Part shown: piece by piece, positions 6,901 to 13,146 of the stretch | How positions within the stretch are numbered: position 1 is the stretch's first letter | Layout: each line of letters opens with the position of its first letter | Assembly (NCBI GenBank): GCA_903927495.1 | Contig: CAIYNH010000046.1 | Span: forward strand, 1-18,887 | Reading direction: 5' to 3' | Origin: an uncultured beta proteobacterium | Lineage (GTDB): Bacteria > Pseudomonadota > Gammaproteobacteria > Burkholderiales > Burkholderiaceae_C | Length of the DNA: 18,887 bases | The notes under the pieces: generated by a model | Database searches by the model: none | Told to the model about the DNA's origin: nothing | Seen by the model: only the letters and a program-made list of their open reading frames with translations | Program-made: the position numbers and the translations under genes

Positions 6901-7430
6901 CCAAGCGCTTTGGCCATCGCCCGTTTATCTGGCACGTCTGGGACGGCCAGAAAGACGGCTTTGCTGCCCTGGTTAACGCGCACTTGCTCGATGCCAAAAA
7001 CCTGGAGCGACTCATCCACACCTACCTGGGCGACTGGATTCGCACCCAAGAGGCCGGCGTGGCCAGCGGCGCTGACGGCGCACCGCTGCGCCTGTCCTCC
7101 GCGCAAAACCTCAAAGTCCGCCTGCAAGCCATTCTGGAAGGCGAAAAGCCCTACGACATCTTTGTGCGCTGGAAGCCGTTGGCCCAGCAGCCCATAGGCT
7201 GGCAGCCCGACCTCAACGATGGCATCCGCATAAACATCCGCCCCTTCATGACCTTGGACGTGCTGCGCCACAACAAAAAGCCCAAGCTCAACATCACCTG
7301 GGACAAAGACCGTGGCAAAGACGTTGAGTCCGCCCCGTGGTTCAAAGTGTTCGGCGGCGAGCGCATCAATGACCATCATTTAACTCTGGCTGAGAAAATG
7401 GCGGCAGTTACTAATCTCAGAAAGGTATAA
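3954..7430 (+). CDS. pglX: BREX adenine-specific DNA methyltransferase PglX
   Basis: A 1,158-residue protein close to the usual ~1,200 of BREX type 1 PglX. An N-terminal helical region precedes an N6-adenine methyltransferase core of the Eco57I type. SAM-binding motif I is D288-P-S-C-G-S-G-H-F296. Catalytic motif IV reads N492-V-P-Y495, where most relatives have N-P-P-Y. The block 'N-W-W-F-L-Q-S-Y' ~30 residues on also fits the family. In BREX this enzyme methylates a non-palindromic site on host DNA and is needed to tell self from phage. The central segment (~5460-6340) is AT-rich and contains the expected target-recognition region. Two stretches derive from a dispersed repeat: residues ~862-877 and, degenerate, ~62-76, both translating to I-S-A-S-S. 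The AIPR gene starts three bases after the stop. Confidence 0.9.
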   Translation: MSPVTPTPNAPLPKPLRTQLENTVKAARDVAEKAGKAALAQLAVAEPKVPDYLDEPQRVLRRKLRAHARSISASSSQNSSVELQALVWEVAYEHWHRMLFARFLAENNLLMWEPGAAVSLDDCRDMVDNHPDMAMGAKSHWELAGKLAARMLPQVFKPHSPVFEISFAPEHQRELERLLSQLPPEVFQASDSLGWVYQFWQAKRKDEVNASEVKIGADELPAVTQLFTEPYMVDFLLHNSLGAWWHTRHPGLPCPVTMPYLRTLEDGSPAAGNFEGWPDHLTDFKLLDPSCGSGHFLVAAFLLLVPLRVADEGLSAMDAVDAVLAHNLHGLEIDPRCVEIAVFALALAAWRYPDEHGNSLGVRPDMPAPRIACCGLKVSARPQDWEALVPDSQPNAALLRQELRLLHSVFAQAPLLGSLLNPSLSIKNDLATSSFETLQTLIEQALSSEQPGTLWGGSQDLNDDAWDLAISARGLLEAARLLDARYHLVITNVPYLARGKQSDGLRSFCASNYKDAKHDLATVFIERCIDLCLSSGSFGIVSPQNWWFLQSYTDFRGWLLSETTIDLAASLGEEAWESFGNRGPLATLWLGTRKLAHPTQTFAGINAISLKTIDEKKEHLKTGVVLNVSQAQQRRNPDSRIVLSESSTNLALLGQYATSFQGVKTGDDASFRVCFWELGDKTQSWIHYQGAVDQGQLFGGLSDCLLWKNGGQEIARRQGLGAWGKAGVLISQMRALPTSIYMGGAFDSNVSPIIPFSSSDLLAIWAFCSSGAYADLVREIDQSLKVTNSTLTKVPFDLAHWSQVAAERYPHGLPKPYSDDPTQWLFHGHPVPATDPLQVAVARLLGYRWPAEQQTADSQELQAKSASSPRQISASSYKQASNDAAAADTSAPAMELSSEAHAWIARCEPLAKHTDDDGIVCLPAVRGEQPAHERLLALLIDAWETAAPGSWTPSVLDKLLAQADNAGKGLAVWLRDSFFEQHAKRFGHRPFIWHVWDGQKDGFAALVNAHLLDAKNLERLIHTYLGDWIRTQEAGVASGADGAPLRLSSAQNLKVRLQAILEGEKPYDIFVRWKPLAQQPIGWQPDLNDGIRINIRPFMTLDVLRHNKKPKLNITWDKDRGKDVESAPWFKVFGGERINDHHLTLAEKMAAVTNLRKV
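4136..4181 (+). repeat. Degenerate copy of the dispersed repeat inside pglX
   Basis: The right part (CAGCGCAAGCAGCT, near 4165-4178) matches the repeat closely and is followed by CTCAAAACA as in copy 3. The left part aligns only loosely and the unit is one base shorter than the 47-bp copies. It encodes I71-S-A-S-S75 in the N-terminal region of PglX. The right half is convincing; the left half is tentative. Confidence 0.5.
6538..6584 (+). repeat. 47-bp dispersed repeat, copy 4, in frame inside pglX
   Basis: Matches copy 1 at 41 of 47 positions by hand count and has the same orientation. It is translated as part of residues 862-877 (Q-A-K-S-A-S-S-P-R-Q-I-S-A-S-S-Y), a low-complexity stretch continuing through 'N-D-A-A-A-A-D-T-S-A-P-A'. 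This looks like a flexible linker between the target-recognition part and the C-terminal domain. The frame used avoids the TAG in the 'CTCTAGC' block. Confidence 0.78.
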
Positions 7431-7433
7431 GGC

Positions 7434-9140
7434 ATGAATATCAACACTTCCATCATTGACCAGCGCATCACGGGTGTCGTAGAAGAAATTCGTGAGTCAG
7501 CGCAATCTGAATTGAACCTGACCGAAGCGACCCGACTCAAGTCGCTGGCCTTTGTCTATCTGTGCGTTAAGACCATGCTCGATCTTGATTCGGAGGCGGC
7601 GTTTGATTGTCTGACCGATGGCGGTGGCGATTTTGGTGTGGATGCCATGCACGTAACCGAAGAGATTGATGGCGAGTTCGTTGTCACTCTGTTTCAGGGG
7701 AAATACAAGGCCAAGCTGGAAGGCAACTCAAATTTTGAGGAAAACGGCGTGCTGGCCTTGATCAATGCCATCCGCCACATTTTTGACCCTGCCGCTGAAT
7801 TAGGCACTATCAATGACCGCCTTAGAGTAAAGGTGGAAGCCGCCCGCTCGTTGATACGTGATGGTTTAATTCCCAGCGTACGCGCTATCGCGTGTAACAA
7901 CGGGCTCAAGTGGAACGTATCAGCCGAACAAGCCATAGAACGGACTGGCTTTGGCGATCAAGTGACATGGGAACATGTCAACCACGATGTGCTGATCGGA
8001 CTTTTGCAGCGCCCCAAGCAAGTTGATGACACCTTGCGTTTCGTCGGCAAAGCCAATGTGGAAGACATGAATTTCAGCCGTGTTTGCGTTGGCCGTATGC
8101 CGGTGGCAGAAGTCGCTGCGCTGATGAGCACGAACGGCGACCGTTTGCTTGAGCGCAATGTTCGGCGCTATCTGGGTTTGCACGGTAACCGAGTTAATGA
8201 GGGTATTGCGGCTACCCTGCGTTCCAACAATCCCGCTAATTTTTATTTCTTCAACAACGGCTTGACGATCATTTGTGATCACTTCAAATACAACGCCTTG
8301 CAAGGAGCCAACTTTCAGGTGCAAGCCGATAACTTGCAAATCGTCAATGGCGCACAGACTTGCATGACGATTGCCAAGACCTTGGCTAGTATGGCGGACC
8401 AGGGTGAAATGATCCCGCTAGATGTCAGTGTTTTGGTGCGTTTGTATGAGTTGCCCAAAGACAATGAAGACCTTGTACTGCAAATTACACACGCGACGAA
8501 CAGTCAAAATCCTGTTGATTTGAAAGATTTGCGCTCTAACGACGAAGTGCAACAGCGGCTCGACAACAGTGTTCAAGCTTTAGGCTACAACTACCGCCGC
8601 AAGCGTACGGATGGGGCGCCCAAACAAGTGGACATCACCTCGGGCGCGGCAGCTGAGGCGATTCTTGCTGTCTGGCGTGCAGCCCCGCACCAGGCCAAGT
8701 TTCTGACTCGGGAGCATTTTGGCAAGTTGTATCGTGAAATATTTCCACCAAACATCAATGGTGCGCAGGCTATCACAGCGGTGCTGTTGTATCGCATTGC
8801 AGAGAATCATCGGCGTCGTCCAGCACCTGCTGACCCATTGTTCGTACGCTACGCCTCATGTTTTATCGCGATGCAAATGGGGCGGCGTTTGCTGAAGATG
8901 CTCCAACTTCCGCTTGAAAGGCTTGACCATACCAATTTCACTACCGCACAAGGTTTGGTTGAAACGCAAGGTGAAAGCTATTTCTTGGCATCAGTAAAAG
9001 ATATTGAGCTGTCACTCAAGGCTTTGTATGGTGAGCAGCCGATCTCCGTACAACAGTTGTCCGCAACGTTCAGACGCGGCGATCTCATCGAGCGACTAAA
9101 GGGACTGGGCATTGAAGATGTCAGGGACGCAACATCATGA
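7434..9140 (+). CDS. AIPR-family protein with PD-(D/E)XK-like N-terminus
   Basis: A 568-residue protein recognised as the AIPR (abortive infection phage resistance) family by F272-F-N-N-G-L-T-I-I280, Q302-I-V-N-G-A-Q-T309 and the block N-S-Q-N-P-V-D-L-K-D-L-R-S-N-D (356-370). The N-terminal ~100 residues show a nuclease-like pattern, 'D-G-G-G-D66-F-G-V-D70 ... L-F-Q88-G-K90-Y-K', matching the D ... Q/E-x-K layout of PD-(D/E)XK enzymes. AIPR proteins occur beside methyltransferases and in defence islands; their biochemical action is not settled. A good ribosome binding site AAAGG (7421-7425) overlaps the end of pglX, and the start lies three bases beyond the pglX stop, so the two are tightly co-expressed. 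A nuclease restrained by, or guided by, PglX modification is an attractive inference but is not shown here. Confidence 0.85.
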   Translation: MNINTSIIDQRITGVVEEIRESAQSELNLTEATRLKSLAFVYLCVKTMLDLDSEAAFDCLTDGGGDFGVDAMHVTEEIDGEFVVTLFQGKYKAKLEGNSNFEENGVLALINAIRHIFDPAAELGTINDRLRVKVEAARSLIRDGLIPSVRAIACNNGLKWNVSAEQAIERTGFGDQVTWEHVNHDVLIGLLQRPKQVDDTLRFVGKANVEDMNFSRVCVGRMPVAEVAALMSTNGDRLLERNVRRYLGLHGNRVNEGIAATLRSNNPANFYFFNNGLTIICDHFKYNALQGANFQVQADNLQIVNGAQTCMTIAKTLASMADQGEMIPLDVSVLVRLYELPKDNEDLVLQITHATNSQNPVDLKDLRSNDEVQQRLDNSVQALGYNYRRKRTDGAPKQVDITSGAAAEAILAVWRAAPHQAKFLTREHFGKLYREIFPPNINGAQAITAVLLYRIAENHRRRPAPADPLFVRYASCFIAMQMGRRLLKMLQLPLERLDHTNFTTAQGLVETQGESYFLASVKDIELSLKALYGEQPISVQQLSATFRRGDLIERLKGLGIEDVRDATS

Positions 9141-9169
9141 CCCTGCGCGAGTTGCAGCTGCATCAATGA
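9137..9169 (+). other. Ten-codon mini-ORF overlapping the AIPR stop
   Basis: ATG at 9137 overlaps the AIPR stop (ATGA) and reads MTLRELQLHQ before a TGA. The sequence resembles the first beta-strand of an SMC/RecF-type ATPase (compare MLKTLKLSGV of the next gene and MKLDSIHLKN of the second ATPase). It may be the remnant of an earlier ATPase start or may serve only to carry ribosomes across the gap. Very short, so chance is possible. Confidence 0.3.
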
Positions 9170-9226
9170 GTACCCCTTCACATGGGCTGCAAAGCTTGTG
9201 TCACAAAACATGAATGGAATAGATCA

Positions 9227-10519
9227 ATGTTAAAAACCTTAAAACTCAGTGGCGTGGGGCCATCCCCCTCCATGGATCTCAATTTTGGTGACCGGCTCAA
9301 CCTCATCACCGGCGACAACGGACTAGGTAAAAGCTTTTTACTTGATATTGCTTTTTGGGCCATGACGCGGCGCTGGCCCGGCGAGGTCAATAAGCGCCTG
9401 ACGACGGGCCGCCTTGCCTTGCCGCGTCCGCAAGAGCAGGGCGACATTACGTTTTCTTTCACTGGCAAGACGGCCACTGAGCAATACACCAGCCACTTTG
9501 ACAGGCAAACCCAGTCCTGGACCGGGCGCGCGGGGCGGCCAGCCAACCCGGGCCTGGTGTTGTATGCCATGGCAGACGGTGGTTTTGCACTGTGGGACCC
9601 GGCCAGAAATTACTGGCGCACTCAAGCTGGGGTGGATGTGCAAGAGCGTCGCCCAGCTTATGTGTTTAGCCCACAAGATGTTTGGGATGGTCTGGAAGAT
9701 GAGACCGGCATTTATTGCAATGGCTTGATACGCGATGTGGCCAATTGGCAGCGCGAACAAGGCGATGCCTGGACTCATTTTGTGTGGGTGTTGATGACGC
9801 TATCTGCCAACGAAGACGAGACTTTGTTCATGGGCAAGTTGACGCGCATCAGCTTGGATGATGCCAGGGACATGCCGACCTTGACCATGCCCTATGGACT
9901 GGATGTGCCTGTGGTACATGCCTCATCAGGTATGCGCCGTATTTTGGCGCTGGCCTATCTACTGGTTTGGGCCTGGGAAGAGCATTTGAAGGCCAGTCAA
10001 TTGCTGGCAGAGACCAGTAGTAATCAAGTCGTTTTTTTGATTGACGAAATAGAGTCGCACCTGCACCCCAAATGGCAGTTCAGTGTGATTGGTTCGCTGG
10101 TGAGTGTGATGAAAAACATGGCCCCTACCGCGCAAGTGCAGTTGATTACAGCCACGCATTCGCCGCAGGTGTTGGCTTCGCTGGAGCCCTTTTTTGATGC
10201 GACCCAAGATGCCTGGTTTGACCTGGATTACATCCACGGTGAAGAGGGTGCTGACGTGGCTTTGACGCAGCGGGTTTTTGAGAAACACGGCACGGTGTCG
10301 AACTGGCTCACCAGTGAGGCTTTTGATTTGACCAGTGACCGGGCACCAGAGATTGCCAAACTTTTGGACGAAGCTTCCAAACTCGTCAACCAGGCCAACT
10401 CGAACGACTTGCCCGCGTTGCAGGCGATGAATCAACAGTTGCTGCTGGCGCTTAACCCCAAAGACGCGTTCTTGTTCCGTTGGCGGGCCTTGGCTGAGCA
10501 TAAAGGCTGGCAGCCATGA
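9227..10519 (+). CDS. RecF/SMC-like AAA ATPase 1 (PtuA-like)
   Basis: A 430-residue ATPase. Walker A is G29-D-N-G-L-G-K35-S36. Walker B is V268-V-F-L-I-D-E-I-E-S-H-L-H-P281, a form typical of OLD/PtuA/RecF-type ATPases, followed by T-A-T-H311-S-P-Q. A signature-like 'S-S-G-M-R-R-I-L-A-L-A' precedes Walker B (~233-243). No separate nuclease domain is seen, so activity probably depends on a partner. I choose ATG 9227 because the family begins directly at the first strand (MLKTLKL) and GGAA lies eight bases before it; ATG 9182 would add 15 unrelated residues. The stop overlaps the start of an HNH-like gene by ATGA, giving an ATPase-nuclease pair with the layout of Septu. It differs clearly from ATPase 2, so it is not a recent duplicate. 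Confidence 0.8.
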   Translation: MLKTLKLSGVGPSPSMDLNFGDRLNLITGDNGLGKSFLLDIAFWAMTRRWPGEVNKRLTTGRLALPRPQEQGDITFSFTGKTATEQYTSHFDRQTQSWTGRAGRPANPGLVLYAMADGGFALWDPARNYWRTQAGVDVQERRPAYVFSPQDVWDGLEDETGIYCNGLIRDVANWQREQGDAWTHFVWVLMTLSANEDETLFMGKLTRISLDDARDMPTLTMPYGLDVPVVHASSGMRRILALAYLLVWAWEEHLKASQLLAETSSNQVVFLIDEIESHLHPKWQFSVIGSLVSVMKNMAPTAQVQLITATHSPQVLASLEPFFDATQDAWFDLDYIHGEEGADVALTQRVFEKHGTVSNWLTSEAFDLTSDRAPEIAKLLDEASKLVNQANSNDLPALQAMNQQLLLALNPKDAFLFRWRALAEHKGWQP

Positions 10520-11130
10520 TGCCGGTGTGTTTGCAGCCCGAGCCTGCCAACTTTGACGAGCGTGTTCGCCAGCGCGGGCATCAATGGCTGGTTGACAAAG
10601 GCTGGTCAATGGATGCACCCGCGCCGGATGCGAGTGCCTTGCCAACTTATTGGCGCGAGTCGCAAAAAGAGCTCTGGAGTGCTTATGGGGGAATCTGTGC
10701 GTACTTGTGTATTTTCTTTGAGTGGGCAAGTGGGGCATCTTCCACAGACCATTTTGTCGCCAAGTCAGTCAACGCTGGGCAGGCCTATGAGTGGGCCAAC
10801 TTCCGTTTGAGTTGCTTGGGCGCAAACCGCAACAAAGGCCGCTTTGATGATGTGTTGGACCCGTTTGAGATGTCGGAATTTACTTTTGAACTCAATCTGG
10901 CTAATGGCGAGATTGCCCCTGGGGGGCATTTACAGGCTGACGCGGCGTTGCTTAACATGGCATTGACCACCATTCAGCGGCTTCATCTTAATGACGTTGA
11001 AACGGCTGGTATGCGAGCCCAACATGTGAATGATTATTTCAATCATGATGTCAGCGCAGACTATTTGCGCAGGCGCTCGCCCTTTGTGTGGGCGGAGATG
11101 GTTCGGCAAGGGGTTATTTGCACACCATGA
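10516..11130 (+). CDS. HNH-like nuclease 1 (divergent PtuB/TIGR02646-like)
   Basis: A 204-residue protein with a degenerate HNH core. C61-A-Y-L-C65 stands where relatives have C-x-x-C; 'T-D78-H79-F-V-A-K-S' matches the '(D/E)-H-F-R-P-K' motif; and 'Y-E-W-A-N95-F-R-L-S-C100-x-x-x-N104-R-N-K-G' matches the 'Y-x-W-x-N-L-x-x-S-C-x-x-C-N-x-x-K' block. The DH pair and the Asn are kept, but zinc-binding cysteines are partly lost, so activity or metal binding may differ. The start ATG overlaps the ATPase 1 stop (ATGA), with AAAGG at 10502-10506 as ribosome binding site; a second ATG three bases on is equally possible. Co-translation and the ATPase-HNH order support a Septu-like pair. Assignment is by motif spacing only. 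Confidence 0.65.
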   Translation: MMPVCLQPEPANFDERVRQRGHQWLVDKGWSMDAPAPDASALPTYWRESQKELWSAYGGICAYLCIFFEWASGASSTDHFVAKSVNAGQAYEWANFRLSCLGANRNKGRFDDVLDPFEMSEFTFELNLANGEIAPGGHLQADAALLNMALTTIQRLHLNDVETAGMRAQHVNDYFNHDVSADYLRRRSPFVWAEMVRQGVICTP

Positions 11131-11177
11131 AGCTGACCGAAGAAATGGCGGCACGCCGCGAAAAAGGAGATTTGTGA
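11127..11177 (+). other. 16-codon coupled mini-ORF between the two modules
   Basis: The ATG overlaps the HNH 1 stop (ATGA) and the ORF reads MKLTEEMAARREKGDL before a TGA that overlaps the ATPase 2 start (TGATG). The AAAGGAG ribosome binding site of ATPase 2 (about 11163-11169) lies within it. This double overlap would let ribosomes pass without a break from HNH 1 to ATPase 2. It may be only a coupling leader; no peptide function is claimed. Confidence 0.4.
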
Positions 11178-12493
11178 TGAAACTAGACTCAATCCATCTA
11201 AAAAACTACCGTTGTCATGCAGGTCTGTCAGTGATCTTTAGGCCTGGTTTTAACGTGGTGGTAGGCATCAACGGCAGTGGAAAAACTTCGCTGCTCAAAG
11301 GCATTTGCGAGTCGTTTTATGGCCTGATAGCCGCACTGGATGTGCCACACAATCCCCCGCTGACTGAGGCCGGGCATGTGCGCCTGCTTGCCGTCAACAC
11401 CGGCGGCTTGTACCGGTTTGAACCGCAATATCCAGTCAAGGTGGAAGCTGGCGGTGAAGCGTTTGACGCAGGTTGCGTCTGGACCCTGACCCGAACCAGC
11501 CAGGTGGGCAGTGCCACACTGTCCGGCCAATTTCCGGGCCAGATATGGCGCACCCTTCAGCAGGTTGGTAACCCGAGACCCGAAGGTCCGCTAGATTTTC
11601 CTAGCCTTCCACTGGTAGCCTTTTACCGCGCCAATCGGCATTGGAGCGACCCTCAGCCCCACGAGTTGCAAGCCGCCACACAACGCAATTCACGTATCGA
11701 CGGTTACGCGAGCTGGTGGAATGCCTCGCTGGACTCGGTTGCTTTTCAAAGCTGGGCTATTGCCAAATGCTTGGAGCGCTTTCAGACCTCATCCGAGACG
11801 GGTGTCGCGTTTGATGCTATAAAAAATGATGAACTGGCATTGGCCAATGTGGCATTGGCAAAGGCCGTGGAAGGAGTCAAGGGCCTGCGCTACGACTTGA
11901 AGCAAAAGAGTTTGTTGGTGGACTGGCTGCCAGATGTTTCAGGCACGCGCGACCCCACGGCGTTTGAGAACCTCAGCGACGGGCAGCGTGCCGTCATCGG
12001 TCTGGTGGGCGACATTGCGCGGCGCATGTGTCTGCTTAACCCGCAACTTGGGGTTGAGGTCACCACCAAGACAGCCGGGGTGGTGTTGATTGATGAGTTG
12101 GATATGCACTTGCATCCCCGCTGGCAACGCATCATCACCCAAGGCTTGCAGGCGGCGTTTCCGGCGCTGCAATTCATAGTGGCGAGCCATTCGCCGCAGG
12201 TGCTGGGCGAACTGCGGCCAGAGCAAATCATTCTGCTGCGCCCGGAGGGCACATCGCACCCCCAGGTGAGCTATGGCCTGGACTCCAGCCAGGTGCTGGA
12301 AGAAATCATGGATGCCACCGCCCGCACACCTGGCGTTGAAGACGCGCTGGCCAAGCTGTTTGCGACGCTGGAGCGCAATGAGCTTGACTCGGCGCGTGAG
12401 CAACTGAACGCCTTGTCGGAACTGGCCCCAGGCATCGCCGAGCTGGGTGGAGCCGCAGCGCTGCTCAAGCGCAAAGAGGTGTTGGGCCGATGA
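11177..12493 (+). CDS. RecF/SMC-like AAA ATPase 2 (PtuA-like)
   Basis: A 438-residue ATPase starting MKLDSIHLKNYRCHAGLSVI, the typical 'L-x-N-Y-R' opening of RecF/PtuA-like proteins. Walker A is G30-I-N-G-S-G-K36-T37, the ABC-type signature is L266-S-D-G-Q270, Walker B is V302-V-L-I-D-E-L-D-M-H-L-H-P314, and A-S-H338-S-P-Q follows. The layout matches Septu PtuA, including the effector ATPases found with some retrons. The start at 11177 is set by the strong AAAGGAG seven bases upstream; the longer frame from 11030 runs back into HNH 1 and is rejected. It overlaps the following HNH gene by ATGA. All motifs are intact, so it should be an active ATPase. Confidence 0.85.
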   Translation: MKLDSIHLKNYRCHAGLSVIFRPGFNVVVGINGSGKTSLLKGICESFYGLIAALDVPHNPPLTEAGHVRLLAVNTGGLYRFEPQYPVKVEAGGEAFDAGCVWTLTRTSQVGSATLSGQFPGQIWRTLQQVGNPRPEGPLDFPSLPLVAFYRANRHWSDPQPHELQAATQRNSRIDGYASWWNASLDSVAFQSWAIAKCLERFQTSSETGVAFDAIKNDELALANVALAKAVEGVKGLRYDLKQKSLLVDWLPDVSGTRDPTAFENLSDGQRAVIGLVGDIARRMCLLNPQLGVEVTTKTAGVVLIDELDMHLHPRWQRIITQGLQAAFPALQFIVASHSPQVLGELRPEQIILLRPEGTSHPQVSYGLDSSQVLEEIMDATARTPGVEDALAKLFATLERNELDSAREQLNALSELAPGIAELGGAAALLKRKEVLGR

Positions 12494-13146
12494 AGCATGT
12501 CACCAAGGGCAGCCCTGCGCCGGAATTTGAAGCCTGGAAAGTCAGCGATGATGCCAATTGGGCACCCGGTTATGGTGATTTGCAAAACCCGCAAAAACGC
12601 AAGTTGCATGAGTCATTGCTGAGTGAGCAGGGTTGGATTTGTTGTTACTGCGGTCGCCAGATTGACTTGAGTGACAGCCACATTGAGCACTTTCGGCCGC
12701 AAGAGCGTTATGCCGATTTGGCGTTGAACTACGAGAATTTGCACGCATCTTGCATCCGCGAGACTCAACCGGGTATGCCGCTGCATTGTGGTCATGCCAA
12801 GGGTGCTGATTTTGATGAAGCCTTGCAGATTTCCCCGCTCGATGCGCACTGCGAGTCGCGTTTTGCCTACACCTTGGATGGGCACATCATCCCCAGTGAC
12901 ACAAACGACACCCAAGCGGCGTACATGGTCAATCTGCTCAAGCTTGACATTGCCTTTTTGCGTGACCGACGACTCGAAGTGGTAAGTCGCGTTTTTGATG
13001 ACAAATTTCTGGCAACTGCCACGTTGCAGGAGCTTGAGACCTTGCGCGACTTTTTCCGTGCCCGAGGTGCTCAAGACAAGGCACAGTCGTTTGGCCATGT
13101 ACTGGCCCGCTTTGCGGAACAACGACTTTTGGATGCATCGCCATGA
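12490..13146 (+). CDS. HNH endonuclease 2, PtuB/TIGR02646 family
   Basis: A 218-residue protein with a well-kept HNH core: W49-I-C51-C-Y-C54 (zinc CxxC), I65-E-H67-F-R-P70 (catalytic His region), Y81-E-N83-L-H-A-S-C88, then C100-G-H-A-K-G. This is the pattern of the TIGR02646 family, which includes the nuclease PtuB of Septu and the HNH effector of some retron systems. It overlaps ATPase 2 by ATGA at its start and pglZ by ATGA at its end, so it is embedded in the BREX transcript. In Septu the ATPase and HNH protein form a complex that cuts nucleic acid on phage infection; the same role is inferred here. No reverse transcriptase or retron RNA is seen in the window. Confidence 0.85.
   Translation: MKHVTKGSPAPEFEAWKVSDDANWAPGYGDLQNPQKRKLHESLLSEQGWICCYCGRQIDLSDSHIEHFRPQERYADLALNYENLHASCIRETQPGMPLHCGHAKGADFDEALQISPLDAHCESRFAYTLDGHIIPSDTNDTQAAYMVNLLKLDIAFLRDRRLEVVSRVFDDKFLATATLQELETLRDFFRARGAQDKAQSFGHVLARFAEQRLLDASP

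Noticed and set aside
6639..7379. 246-codon open frame on the - strand
   Set aside because: Antisense to the C-terminal part of pglX; no start signal and no domain.
11030..11176. N-terminal extension of ATPase 2 by 49 codons
   Set aside because: It runs through the end of HNH 1, whereas the ATG at 11177 has a strong ribosome binding site and begins at the conserved first strand of the family.
11177..13146. Retron system (reverse transcriptase plus ATPase and HNH)
   Set aside because: No reverse transcriptase or msr/msd-like RNA region was found in the window; only the PtuAB-like part is present.
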